A stretch of 64,000 nt of DNA from an uncultured Pontibacter sp. (GCF_947492645.1 NZ_CANLMZ010000016.1:62001-126000), one strand, 5' to 3'. Shown: positions 25,677-34,896, numbered from the stretch's first letter. Made by a program: numbers and translations. The notes: a model not told the origin generated them from the letters alone.

Positions 25677-28600
25677 ATGAAAGAATTCAAGCCGACCAGT
25701 TGGTCTATTGATAACAAGACCAGTATCTACATTATCACGATCATTATTTCGATTTGGGGCATTTTCTCTTACATCAACATACAGAAGGAAAACTTCCCTG
25801 ATATTGTAATCCCGACAGTATTCGTAGGTACTATTTACCCGGGTACGTCGCCGTCTGATATGGAGAACCTGGTAACGCGGCCAATCGAGAAAGAGATAAA
25901 GGCCATTTCAGGGGTTAAAACAGTTACCTCTAATTCCCTGCAGGATTTCTCGATGATAACGGTGGAGTTTAACACCGATGTGGATGTGGCAGAAGCGAAG
26001 CAGCAGGTAAAAGATGCAGTAGATAAAGCCCGCCCAGATTTACCTACAGACCTGGACCAGGAGCCAAGCGTGCAGGATATAAACTTTTCGGAGTTTCCGA
26101 TAATGCAGGTAAACGTGTCTGGCAACTACAGCCTGGACCAGTTAAAGAATTATGCCGAAGATATACAGGACCGCATAGAAGGGCTGTCTGAAATAACCCG
26201 CGTAGACATGGCCGGCGCACTTAACAAAGAGGTGCAGGTGGATGCAGACATGTATAAAATGCAGGTGGCCCAGGTTACATTTAGTGATATTGAGCGTGCC
26301 ATTGCCATGGAAAACATGACGATCTCGGGTGGTAACGTAACCGTTGGCGAAATGAAGCGCTCTGTGCGTATTGTTGGCCAATATGTAGACCCAAATAAGA
26401 TTGGCGACATTGTTGTAAAGTCGATGTCTGGCGGCAATATACAGCTGAAGGAAATAGCAACTGTAAAAGAAGGGTTTGAAGAGCAGGAAAGCTTTGCCCG
26501 CCTGGATAACTCCCCGGTAATTACGCTCAACGTGATCAAGCGAAGCGGTGAGAACCTGATTGCGGCATCAAACAAAATAGAAGACCTGCTAAATGAGATG
26601 GAAGGCTCTGTGCTGCCATCAGACCTCAAAGTAACTGTAACCGGTGAGCAGGCAACCCAGACAAAGCACACACTAAACGATTTGATCAACACGATCATAA
26701 TCGGGTTTGTGCTGGTTACGCTGATACTCATGTTCTTTATGGGTACCACTAATGCCATATTCGTAGGCTTGTCAGTACCGATATCCATGTTTGTGGCCTT
26801 CCTGATATTCCACTCGCTGGATATATCGCTCAACATGATTGTGCTGTTCGCTTTCCTGCTTGCTTTGGGTATAGTTGTGGATGATGCTATTGTGGTGATA
26901 GAGAACACGCACCGTATCTTCCATACTTCCAATCTGAGTATTACAAAATCAGCAAAAGTGGCAGCCGGCGAAGTGTTTTTGCCTGTGTTGGCTGGTACGC
27001 TTACAACTATAGCGCCTTTTTTCCCGCTGCTGTTCTGGCCGGGCATTGTTGGTGAGTTTATGTTTTACCTGCCTATCACGCTCATCATCACTTTGATGGC
27101 CTCGTTGCTGGTGGCTTTTGTGATCAACCCTGTGTTTGCGGCCTCATTCATGAAAAAAGAGCAGGCGACATCTAAAAGGGGGACTGGTAAGCGCTTTGTA
27201 ATTATTATGGCCGTAGCGCTGGTTTTGGCTGTTGTTTTTTACATAACAGGCTCATATGGTATGGCTAACCTGGTTATGCTGGTAGTGGTGCTGGTTGCCT
27301 TAAACAAATTTGTATTTACTGGCCTCATTCAGAAATTTCAGGAAGGGGCGCTGCCTAAGTTTATGGCAAAGTATGAGCAATTGCTGCGTTGGGTACTGGT
27401 GGGCTGGCGACCCGTGGGTGTGTTTGCAGGCATTGTGCTGCTGCTTTTCCTGTCGGGCTTTATCACCTTCTTACGGCCTCCTAAAGTAGTCTTCTTCCCG
27501 GCCAGCGACCCTAATTTTGTGTATGCCTACATTCAAATGCCGGTTGGTACAGACCAGGTCGTTACAGATTCGGTTACAAAAGTAGTGGAGAACCGCATCT
27601 ACAACGTTATTGGCAAAGATAACCCAGATGTGGAGTCGGTTATATCCAATGTGGCTATTGGTGCCGGAGACCAAAACGACCGCAGCACAACTGCCCAGTC
27701 TCATAAAGGCAAAGTAACGGTAGCTTTCGTGGAGTACATGGACCGCGTAGGCGAAAAAACTTCTGCTGATTTTCTTAACGAGATCCGTGAATCAGTTAAA
27801 GGCATACCTGGCGCTGAGATTACAGTAGACCAGGAGCAGAATGGTCCGCCGGTGGGCAAGCCTATCAGCATCGAGATATCAGGTGAGGAGTTTGCAGAGC
27901 TTATCGCACTTTCTAAAAACGTAGAGCAATACATCAGCGACCAGCAGATAGAGGGTATAGAAGGCTTAAAATCTGACCTGGAAGACAGCAAACCGGAGAT
28001 TGTGATCAACATTGATCGTGAGCGTGCCAACCGCGAAGGTATAAGCACAGGCCAGATTGGCTCTGAGGTTCGCACAGCCATCTTCGGTAAAGAGGCATCT
28101 AAATTTAAACTAGACGAAGACGAATACCCGATACAAGTGCGTTACGCAGAGCCTTACCGCAAGAATATTGATGCCTTGCTGGATATGCGCATTACTTATC
28201 GGGACATGAATTCTGGTTTGGTGCGTCAAATCCCGCTTTCTTCGCTGGCCAGTATAGAATATGGTACTACCTATGGTGGTATCAAGCGCAAAAACCTGAA
28301 ACGCATGGTTACCCTGGAGTCTAACGTGCTGGATGGTTACAATGCGAACGAAGTGGTGCAGCAGATACAAGAGTCGCTTCAGCAGTTCCAGACACCAGAA
28401 GGCTACGAGGTGCGTATGGGTGGTCAGCAGGAAGAGCAGCAGGAAACATTCCAGTTCTTGTTGCTGGCACTTGTTGCAGCCTTTCTCATCATATTCCTGA
28501 TCCTGGTAACGCAGTTTAATTCTGTGTCCAAACCATTTATTATACTATCGGAGGTGCTGTTCAGTATCATCGGCGTATTACTGGGCTTCTCCATTTTTGG

Positions 28601-29090
28601 AATGGATGTATCCGTTGTGATGACGGGTGTGGGAATTGTAGCGCTTGCAGGTATTGTGGTTAAGAATGGTATTCTGATAGTTGAGTTTACAGACTTGCTG
28701 CTGGAAGAAGGGAAGGAGCTTAAGGAAGCGATTGTAGAAGCAGGTAAAACGCGCCTAAACCCGGTTATACTTACGGCTACAGCCACTATACTTGGGCTGA
28801 TACCACTAGCGCTGGGCATAAACCTTAACTTTTATACTTTGTTTACAGAGTTCAAGCCGAACTTCTTTATGGGAGGTAACAGCGCAGCTTTTTGGGGGCC
28901 ACTAGCCTGGACAATAATTTTCGGCCTTGGTTTTGCTACAGTTGTTACGCTGCTCATTGTGCCAGTAATGTATTTATTGAACGAAAAATTAAAAGATAGA
29001 TTAATCAAAAACAGGAAACGTGGCGGAGTAAAGCTGCAGGAGCAGGAAGGACGCCAGGTTAATGGGAAAGTTAGAGAATACACCGTTTAA
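25677..29090 (+). CDS. RND-family efflux permease
   Basis: The proton-driven inner membrane pump, 1137 residues with twelve membrane spans and two large periplasmic loops. The first loop begins with the conserved PGTSPSDMENLVTRPIEKE; the proton-relay pair Asp402-Asp403 lies in GIVVDDAIVVIENTHR in span 4. It is about 100 residues longer than AcrB; an additional hydrophobic stretch between spans 6 and 7 (about 500-550) explains most of this. Substrate cannot be predicted; no heavy-metal Met triad is obvious. Confidence 0.95.
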   Translation: MKEFKPTSWSIDNKTSIYIITIIISIWGIFSYINIQKENFPDIVIPTVFVGTIYPGTSPSDMENLVTRPIEKEIKAISGVKTVTSNSLQDFSMITVEFNTDVDVAEAKQQVKDAVDKARPDLPTDLDQEPSVQDINFSEFPIMQVNVSGNYSLDQLKNYAEDIQDRIEGLSEITRVDMAGALNKEVQVDADMYKMQVAQVTFSDIERAIAMENMTISGGNVTVGEMKRSVRIVGQYVDPNKIGDIVVKSMSGGNIQLKEIATVKEGFEEQESFARLDNSPVITLNVIKRSGENLIAASNKIEDLLNEMEGSVLPSDLKVTVTGEQATQTKHTLNDLINTIIIGFVLVTLILMFFMGTTNAIFVGLSVPISMFVAFLIFHSLDISLNMIVLFAFLLALGIVVDDAIVVIENTHRIFHTSNLSITKSAKVAAGEVFLPVLAGTLTTIAPFFPLLFWPGIVGEFMFYLPITLIITLMASLLVAFVINPVFAASFMKKEQATSKRGTGKRFVIIMAVALVLAVVFYITGSYGMANLVMLVVVLVALNKFVFTGLIQKFQEGALPKFMAKYEQLLRWVLVGWRPVGVFAGIVLLLFLSGFITFLRPPKVVFFPASDPNFVYAYIQMPVGTDQVVTDSVTKVVENRIYNVIGKDNPDVESVISNVAIGAGDQNDRSTTAQSHKGKVTVAFVEYMDRVGEKTSADFLNEIRESVKGIPGAEITVDQEQNGPPVGKPISIEISGEEFAELIALSKNVEQYISDQQIEGIEGLKSDLEDSKPEIVINIDRERANREGISTGQIGSEVRTAIFGKEASKFKLDEDEYPIQVRYAEPYRKNIDALLDMRITYRDMNSGLVRQIPLSSLASIEYGTTYGGIKRKNLKRMVTLESNVLDGYNANEVVQQIQESLQQFQTPEGYEVRMGGQQEEQQETFQFLLLALVAAFLIIFLILVTQFNSVSKPFIILSEVLFSIIGVLLGFSIFGMDVSVVMTGVGIVALAGIVVKNGILIVEFTDLLLEEGKELKEAIVEAGKTRLNPVILTATATILGLIPLALGINLNFYTLFTEFKPNFFMGGNSAAFWGPLAWTIIFGLGFATVVTLLIVPVMYLLNEKLKDRLIKNRKRGGVKLQEQEGRQVNGKVREYTV

Positions 29091-29096
29091 ACTACT

Positions 29097-29348
29097 ATGA
29101 TTGCTACAACTACCGCTATTGAGAAAGAGGTTATCCGTATCATTAGCAAAACAAAAGAGATAAAAGCCGACCGCCTTTGGGCCGACAGAATGCTTCAGGA
29201 TTTCGGGTTTGATACTGTAGACCTGGTGGATATCATTCTTGAACTAGAAAAGAACTTTAAGATTACCATACCTGATGAAGTGCCAATAGACAAAGTAGGC
29301 GATTTTATTGACTTTGTGTCTACGCACACTATTAGGAAAGCCAGCTAA
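29097..29348 (+). CDS. acyl-carrier-protein-like protein with Thr in place of the phosphopantetheine Ser
   Basis: The 83-residue protein has the four-helix ACP layout, including the helix II region F-G-F-D-T-V-D-L-V-D-I-I-L-E-L-E and the typical I-T-I-P-D-E. In acyl carrier proteins the motif is D-S-L; here residue 40 is Thr (ACT at 29214-29216), so normal 4'-phosphopantetheine attachment is not expected. It begins six bases after the RND pump and ends at a strong terminator, so it belongs to the efflux operon. It may be a non-acylated regulatory ACP-like protein; function unknown. Confidence 0.85.
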   Translation: MIATTTAIEKEVIRIISKTKEIKADRLWADRMLQDFGFDTVDLVDIILELEKNFKITIPDEVPIDKVGDFIDFVSTHTIRKAS

Positions 29349-29360
29349 TTTAGGAGAGCT

Positions 29361-29402
29361 ACACAAAAAAAGCGCGGAGCATGCTCCGCGCTTTTTTTGT
29401 GC
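29361..29402. terminator. strong terminator of the efflux operon
   Basis: ACAAAAAAAGCGCGGAGC and its exact inverse flank a central ATGC palindrome, with T runs on both strands. It begins 13 bases after the ACP-like gene. Confidence 0.92.
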
Positions 29403-29538
29403 TTTTATACAAAGGCCATCATATAAAGTATGGCTTGTAATTACTAGATGCACTTCTTACTGGCACAGGCTGCGCCAGTAAAAGGTTTTAAGAAAATAAT
29501 TTATTCGGGCTTAGTAGAGTTAGTCGATAGCTTTTAAC

Positions 29539-30279
29539 CTAAAAGATTGAAATACGGTAAGCTTTCAGTTTTTTATCAAGCGACCTTGCGTTGCCGCAAA
29601 CACTATCAAGCAGCGACCAGAAATGCGGACCATGGTTTTTCTCTACAGTATGTGCCAGCTCATGCAGTATCACATAATCGCAGAGCGCATCTGGCAGGCG
29701 CATTAGGTGCAGGTTAAGATTGATGTTGTTTGTGTGGGAGCAGCTGCCCCAACGGCTTTTTGCATTTTTGATAAACACGTTCTGGTATTCAAACCCAAAT
29801 TTATCTGCAAAGTAAGCCACACGGTCCGGCAGGTACTGCTTTGCCTCTTTGCGGTAACCCTCCTCTATAGACTGCCGGATAAACTTCTGTACTTCTGTGT
29901 CCCGAACATCTTTGTGTGCCGGATAGAAAACATTGATGTACCCGTTCTGGATAACGCAACGCATGCTGTATTGCGCATGGGTGAGCAGGCGTAGCGTATG
30001 GTATTTGGTTTTAAACTCCGTAGAGCCGTCATATACCGTTACCTGTTGTTCCTGCTTTTGCATGCGGGCCTGGTGCTCTTTTATCCAGTCTGACTTGGTG
30101 TAAATGAGCTGTTCTGCTTTTTCGAAGCTGATGTGCGGCGGCACAGCTACGCGTATACCTTTAAGGGGCCTTACGCTAATGCTCAGTCGCTTTGCTTTAT
30201 CGCTTCGCTCAATAAGAACTTTCCCGATTCCGTCAATGTGTACATTAACGGATGTAAGTCGTAAAAATGATGAAGACAC
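29539..30279 (-). CDS. YgjP-like (DUF45) zinc metallopeptidase
   Basis: A protein of about 246 residues with the SprT/YgjP-type zinc site: HELAH (near residue 200) and a downstream HGPHFW histidine. Upstream is the conserved KSRWGSCS strand, and the N-terminal region has KRLSISVRPLKGIRVAVP. It has no signal peptide, so cytoplasmic. These proteins occur next to restriction-modification loci in some genomes, but none is seen here. The start is uncertain: GTG at 30279 is used; a TTG at 30303 would add eight residues. A TAGTTTTG box lies 60 bases upstream. Confidence 0.88.
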   Translation of the reverse strand: MSSSFLRLTSVNVHIDGIGKVLIERSDKAKRLSISVRPLKGIRVAVPPHISFEKAEQLIYTKSDWIKEHQARMQKQEQQVTVYDGSTEFKTKYHTLRLLTHAQYSMRCVIQNGYINVFYPAHKDVRDTEVQKFIRQSIEEGYRKEAKQYLPDRVAYFADKFGFEYQNVFIKNAKSRWGSCSHTNNINLNLHLMRLPDALCDYVILHELAHTVEKNHGPHFWSLLDSVCGNARSLDKKLKAYRISIF

Positions 30280-30338
30280 TTTGGCTAAAAAGTTAAAATA
30301 CAAATTCCTGTGGTCAAATATAAAGAATAATTTCCTTA

Positions 30339-30346
30339 CAAAACTA
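30339..30346 (-). promoter_or_regulatory. TAnnTTTG -7 box (TAGTTTTG) of the YgjP-like gene
   Basis: Exact -7 match on the minus strand, 60 bases before the GTG start; no matching -33 box. Confidence 0.45.
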
Positions 30347-30906
30347 CAGTTGAAGCGCCTTTTATTCGTTTTTAAGTAAATTTAAGTATTAGTATTGTTC
30401 TATATTTTAATGTTTTAAAGCAAGTGTTTAATGCCTTTTTTAAGATTTAAAACACGCTTTAGTGCAAAAATAAAGGCGTTTAGCTTGATTTGAAGTATGC
30501 TGTTGAGGCTGATGCTCTAGCGGTTTCCATCCGGATAAATTATTGCATTCATGTTTCTCTCTAATATCTGCTGTGTCTCTGCATAGTATGTTTGTTGTTT
30601 GCTTATACATATAAGCTAATCTGAAAGCAGATCTGCTCCGGTTTACCACAAATTGCATATACAATCGGCATTTCACTTTTATACTTCTCAATAGTCATAA
30701 TACCCCTTTATGTAGCTTAACTGCATTCTTTCGAATTAAGAGATGAGCCTACAACAATTCACAACTAGGTAATGATAAAATAGGGAGTAGGGATACCTAA
30801 TAGGTAATAGGCATTATTTTATTTTGAATTAAACTTTTTAGTGTAAGTAAAGTATATGCACTATATAAAGCTAAATTAATATTTATTTAGTTCATTTTCT
30901 GTGGGT
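30347..30906. other. gene-free, AT-rich gap upstream of the curli genes
   Basis: About 560 bases with no credible reading frame. It holds an imperfect hairpin (TAAAGCAAGTGTTT at 30416-30429 with AAACACGCTTTA at 30450-30461) and a short direct repeat CCTAATAGGTAATAGG near 30796. No exact TAnnTTTG box was found for csgE, so curli expression may need an activator. Confidence 0.5.
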
Positions 30907-31437
30907 ATGTTTAAAGGGTTATTTATAAAAAGCTTGCTATGCTTAGGCTGCCTGTACTTTGTTTTGGGATACACGCATACCTGTGACGCACAAGCCTATG
31001 AGCATACAGCAGCTAAAGAAGATTCTATCTCTATATCGAATACAAATAAACAGCAAACAGTTGGTTTACTAAACCAGCTGCTGCAAGAACGCCTGCAGAA
31101 CTCAGTTGATCTGGAGATTGATGGTTTAGTAGTAGATGAAACGATTACAAAGGTAGGGCGCGACTTCTATGATATTTTTCTGATGCAATGGGAAGCTCCG
31201 CCAATGGCAAAAAACTTTACTGTGCTAATTAAAGAGCAGCCTGCGCGAGGTAACAGTTCCATTGTTTCCATAACTGTAAATGAACAAAAAATTTTTGAAG
31301 AAGCCCTTCAGCCTCGGTACGATTTAATTGAGGAGGTGGCTACTTATATGGTTGCTGTAGTGTATGACTACTTACTGCAAGACCAGTTAAACCAACAGCT
31401 TGAAGCTGAGGGTAAAAGAGCAAAAGAAGTTTTCTGA
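30907..31437 (+). CDS. csgE: curli assembly protein CsgE
   Basis: CsgE is the periplasmic adaptor that caps the CsgG pore and feeds curli subunits to it. The product of 176 residues has a signal peptide (about 1-28, ending CDAQA) and the family pattern ELE/DLEIDGLVVDETITKVGRDFYDIFLMQW followed by FTVLIKEQPARGNSSIVSI. It is longer than E. coli CsgE (129) because of an N-terminal spacer. ATG at 30907 was chosen over a GTG six bases earlier. It heads the csgEFG unit, which ends at the terminator near 33382. Confidence 0.95.
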   Translation: MFKGLFIKSLLCLGCLYFVLGYTHTCDAQAYEHTAAKEDSISISNTNKQQTVGLLNQLLQERLQNSVDLEIDGLVVDETITKVGRDFYDIFLMQWEAPPMAKNFTVLIKEQPARGNSSIVSITVNEQKIFEEALQPRYDLIEEVATYMVAVVYDYLLQDQLNQQLEAEGKRAKEVF

Positions 31438-31469
31438 TTTTTATAAAGTAAATCAAAATAGATACCCTT

Positions 31470-31901
31470 ATGAAAAAAGTTTTTTACTCATTATGCTTTT
31501 TCGCGGCATTTTGTCTGATAGGAGCAGGAGAGGCAATGGCACAGGATTTTGTGTATCAGGCTAAAAACCCTGCTTTTGGGGGCGATCCTTATAACTATAA
31601 TTGGATGATGAATTCTGCCCAAGCGCAGGACAAACTAAAAGATCCTAAACAAGAATCCCAAAAAAGCCTTTTTGAAGACAATCCTTTGCAAGACTTTAAA
31701 AAAGATCTTAACCGACAGATATTAAGCCAGTTGTCAAGGCAACTAGTGACTTCTCAGTTTGGAGAGGATGGCATTACGCCAGGGAGCTATACAATTGGCT
31801 CTTATAAAATCGATGTGACAGAAGACAGTAAAGGTATAAATATCATTATTGTGGATAGTGCCACAGGAGACCGTACTTCTGTAACCATACCCTACTACTA
31901 A
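31470..31901 (+). CDS. csgF: curli assembly protein CsgF
   Basis: CsgF couples secretion to nucleation at the outer face of the CsgG pore. The 143-residue protein has a signal peptide ending AMAQ at residue 25, directly followed by the conserved QDFVYQAKNPAFGGDPYNYNW pore-binding segment and the SAQAQ helix. The C-terminal half has short strands ending VTIPYY. It lies 32 bases after csgE. Confidence 0.95.
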   Translation: MKKVFYSLCFFAAFCLIGAGEAMAQDFVYQAKNPAFGGDPYNYNWMMNSAQAQDKLKDPKQESQKSLFEDNPLQDFKKDLNRQILSQLSRQLVTSQFGEDGITPGSYTIGSYKIDVTEDSKGINIIIVDSATGDRTSVTIPYY

Positions 31902-31970
31902 ACCCCACAAGGTTCCTATTTCGCGCCAAAATAACCCATAGCCTTACCACCCCAATTAACCCTTATAGTT

Positions 31971-33365
31971 ATGTTGTATAAGCTTAAAAAAGGTTGTCAA
32001 GCCTTGTTTTTATTTGCATTTATATATGCCATGCCGGCATGTTCCCCTAATCTGGGTCAGCCTTTCCAAACTACTAGGGCATCTTTGGGAGCCCCTGCAC
32101 CTGGTAATGCCGATTTGGTTAACCTGCCTGCGCCGCAGCAAAAAATAGTAGCAGCGGTTTATAAGTTTCGCGACCAGACGGGCCAATATAAGCCATCTGT
32201 TAATGGTGCCAGCTGGTCTACTGCTGTTACGCAAGGTACTACTACCATTTTGCTTAAATCACTAGAGGAGTCGGGTTGGTTTACTCCCATTGAGCGTGAA
32301 AACCTGGGCAATTTGCTGAACGAGCGCAAGATTATCAGATCGACACGTGCAGAAGCAGAAGCCATCACTAAAAAGCCTGAGCCAAACCTGCCGGGTCTTT
32401 TATTTGCAGGCATTATTTTAGAGGGTGGCATTATTTCCTACGATGCAAATGTAATAACCGGCGGGGCTGGCTTGCGCTATTTTGGAGCGGGTGGCTCAGG
32501 CCAGTACCGTGAAGACAAAGTAACGGTATACCTTAGGGCTATTTCTACCAGCACAGGCGAGATTCTGAAAACGGTTTACACGTCTAAAACTATACTTTCG
32601 CAGGCAGTAGACATCGGAATATTCCGGTATGTTAAGTTTAAGCGATTGCTTGAGGCTGAAACAGGTTTCACCTACAACGAGCCCTCCGAAATGGCTGTGA
32701 AAGAGGCCATAGATAAAGCTGTGCAAAGTTTAATTATTGAAGGGGTGCAGGAAGGGTACTGGAAACTTAAAAATAAAGACGACCTGCAGTCTCCATTGTT
32801 CCGGGAGTACGCTAAGGAAAAAGAGCAGGTAGAAAATAGTGATGTGAACGGAAGGTATGTTGCTGTTAGGCGTGGAGCCTTAGGGTTAAGCGGTGGAGTT
32901 GGGCTAATGTTGTATAAAGGTGACTACTCAGGGCAAAAAGTGCAAACGTTTATGGAAGGAGGTTTGAGATTAAGTTCACGTAACAACCTGGCTGTAGACA
33001 TTAAAGCAGGGAGAGGTAACTTAGCAACAGCAACTTATTTTAATGTGTCAACTAATTTCGCTGAAGCAAACCTTTACTATAATTTTTTTCCGAAGCTTAG
33101 GTATACACCCTACTTCCAGTTGGGTAGTGGCGCACTTTTGTATAACAGCGATCAGCAAAGCTATTCTATCGATAGTTTCGATCCATATGTGAAGGCAGGT
33201 TTAGGTATTGAGTATCTGGTTACAGATAGAGTTGGCCTGGATTTAAATGTATCTAGTTCTTACTTGATGAACGATAATTTTGATAGTGTAGAGCAGGGTA
33301 GGTTTAATGATTACTTCTGGACTGCTAAAGTGGGCTTAAATTTTTACTTAAATCTGTATAAATAA
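31971..33365 (+). CDS. csgG: curli export channel CsgG with extra C-terminal outer-membrane barrel domain
   Basis: CsgG is the nonameric outer membrane lipoprotein pore for curli subunits. A lipoprotein signal ends PAC (Cys24). Residues 55-290 contain the CsgG core: AVYKFRDQTGQYKP, FTPIERENLGNLLNERKIIR, the G-rich transmembrane hairpins and SLIIEGVQEGYW. E. coli CsgG ends here (277 residues); this protein continues for about 165 residues with alternating aromatic strands (AVDIKAGRGNLATATYFN, TPYFQLGSGALLYN, YVKAGLGIEYLV, TAKVGLNFYLNLYK) like a small OmpA-type barrel ending in an aromatic-rich strand. The role of this extension is unknown. Confidence 0.93.
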   Translation: MLYKLKKGCQALFLFAFIYAMPACSPNLGQPFQTTRASLGAPAPGNADLVNLPAPQQKIVAAVYKFRDQTGQYKPSVNGASWSTAVTQGTTTILLKSLEESGWFTPIERENLGNLLNERKIIRSTRAEAEAITKKPEPNLPGLLFAGIILEGGIISYDANVITGGAGLRYFGAGGSGQYREDKVTVYLRAISTSTGEILKTVYTSKTILSQAVDIGIFRYVKFKRLLEAETGFTYNEPSEMAVKEAIDKAVQSLIIEGVQEGYWKLKNKDDLQSPLFREYAKEKEQVENSDVNGRYVAVRRGALGLSGGVGLMLYKGDYSGQKVQTFMEGGLRLSSRNNLAVDIKAGRGNLATATYFNVSTNFAEANLYYNFFPKLRYTPYFQLGSGALLYNSDQQSYSIDSFDPYVKAGLGIEYLVTDRVGLDLNVSSSYLMNDNFDSVEQGRFNDYFWTAKVGLNFYLNLYK

Positions 33366-33381
33366 ACTATAATTTATAATT

Positions 33382-33425
33382 AAATACAGAAAGCCAAGCG
33401 TAACTGCCTGGCTTTCTGTATTTAA
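33382..33425 (+). terminator. terminator of the csgEFG unit
   Basis: AAATACAGAAAGCCA pairs with TGGCTTTCTGTATTT (15 bp) around a 12-base loop. It separates the export genes from the fibre subunit gene. Confidence 0.85.
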
Positions 33426-33582
33426 GATCATCCCTTAATCAATTAAAAGTTATATTTATTAATTAAGTATAATAATTATTTAAAAAAATATAAAAAAAAC
33501 ATATATATAATGTAACTATATTTATTCTGCATGGTATAAGGCTTATATAAACAATATAGAAACCTTAAATAATTCAAAAATC

Positions 33583-34842
33583 ATGAAAAAACGTATGATC
33601 TACGCAAGTGCAGTAGCACTTTTCTTAGCTGCAACTCCAGCTTTTGCTCAAAGCGGAACAAGCAATGCAGCAGCAATCACCCAAGAAGGTCGTTTAAACG
33701 TGGCTGCAGCTAGCCAGGTAAACGGTACAGGAAACGGAGCTGCTATAGCTCAAGAAGGTCGCAGCAACGCTGCTTCTTCATTACAGGTTAATGGTGCAGA
33801 CAATGCTTCTGCAATCAGCCAGGAAGGTGCTATGAACAGAGCTGCTGTGGCTCAGTTTGGTGGCCTGGATAATAGCGCTGCTGTTGAACAAGAAGGAACA
33901 ATGAACAGAGCTGCTATAGCTCAGACTGGTGGCGAAGATAACGATGCTGACATCGATCAGGATGGTCTTGGTAATGACGCCAGAATCTCTCAGTTCGGTG
34001 GCGAAGACAACGAAGCTGATATCGATCAGGATGGCTTCAGAAACATGGCTGGTGCAGCTCAGACTGGCGGCGAAGACAATGATATCGACGTTGAGCAGGA
34101 TGGATCTCTTAACATGGCTGGTGTATCTCAAGTAGGTGGCGAAGAGAACAGCACCGAAATTATGCAGGATGGCTACAGAAACACAGCTGTAGTATCTCAG
34201 GTTGGCGGTTACGACAACGAAGCTGATATCGATCAGGATGGTGCTCGCAACTACGCAGAGGTTACTCAGCTAGGTGGCGAAAATAATGATGGTGACATTG
34301 AGCAGACTGGTGATGATAACGCGGCCTATGTTTCTCAAGTTGGTGGCGATGACAATGATACTGAGATCATGCAGGACGGCGACGATAACACTGCTTATTC
34401 TTCTCAGTTAGGCGGAGCTGACAACATGGCTACTATTGACCAGGATGGTGACGACAACTTAGCTAGTGTTGCGCAGGCCGGTTACGACAACATGGCTACT
34501 ATCGATCAGGATGGTGAGTACCATGTAGCAGGTATAGCTCAGTTGGGTGAAGGTAACGAAGCAACTATCACGCAAACTGGTGACTACCAGACTGCAGTAG
34601 TTGCACAATCAGGCGAAGATAACCTGGCTACAGTATTACAGGAAAACCACGGCAATACTGCCCTTGTTGGACAACTTGGTAGAGGTAACTCTGCTGATGT
34701 GCATCAGTGGGGTGAGCACGGTACAGCTGTAGTTGGTCAGGCTGGCTGGGGTCATTCAGCTACTGTGAGACAAGGTGGAGCAGGTAACGCTGCTGTAGTT
34801 GGTCAGAGTGGTATCAGAAATACTGCAGTAATCACTCAGTAA
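33583..34842 (+). CDS. major curli-type fibre subunit with about 35 curlin strands, very acidic
   Basis: A signal peptide (MKKRMIYASAVALFLAATPA, cleavage near FAQ) is followed by nothing but curlin repeats to the last residue. I count 35 strand units of 11 or 12 residues with the pattern N-x-A-x-V-x-Q-x-G, so about 17 full curlin repeats against five in E. coli CsgA. Units 1-24 mostly alternate 11 and 12 residues; later ones are a steady 11. The middle units carry acidic faces (DADIDQDG, TEIMQDGDDN), the last ones are neutral. It should be secreted through CsgG and form amyloid fibres on the cell surface. The leader (33430-33582) is extremely AT-rich. Confidence 0.93.
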   Translation: MKKRMIYASAVALFLAATPAFAQSGTSNAAAITQEGRLNVAAASQVNGTGNGAAIAQEGRSNAASSLQVNGADNASAISQEGAMNRAAVAQFGGLDNSAAVEQEGTMNRAAIAQTGGEDNDADIDQDGLGNDARISQFGGEDNEADIDQDGFRNMAGAAQTGGEDNDIDVEQDGSLNMAGVSQVGGEENSTEIMQDGYRNTAVVSQVGGYDNEADIDQDGARNYAEVTQLGGENNDGDIEQTGDDNAAYVSQVGGDDNDTEIMQDGDDNTAYSSQLGGADNMATIDQDGDDNLASVAQAGYDNMATIDQDGEYHVAGIAQLGEGNEATITQTGDYQTAVVAQSGEDNLATVLQENHGNTALVGQLGRGNSADVHQWGEHGTAVVGQAGWGHSATVRQGGAGNAAVVGQSGIRNTAVITQ

Positions 34843-34854
34843 TATCAATACCTT

Positions 34855-34896
34855 AAATATCCGCGGTGGGGTTTCTCCATCGCGGATATTTTACTT
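34855..34896 (+). terminator. hairpin between fibre subunit and CsgB-like genes
   Basis: AAATATCCGCGGTGG pairs with CCATCGCGGATATTT (one mismatch), followed by TTACTTTT. Partial read-through would give less of the downstream nucleator than of the fibre subunit. Confidence 0.8.

Noticed and set aside
26150..27046. 298-codon minus-strand frame inside the RND pump gene
   Set aside because: Antisense shadow of a well-supported pump gene; rich in Ser/Ile/Thr with no recognisable domain.
29457..29482. Hairpin TTACTGGC...GCCAGTAA as terminator of the YgjP-like gene
   Set aside because: Lacks a T run on either strand; the gene's 3' end is 57 bases away.
33655..34842. Regular period of about 33-36 bases that could suggest a CRISPR array
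   Set aside because: The period is coding (11-12 residue curlin units), repeats are imperfect and there are no unique spacers.
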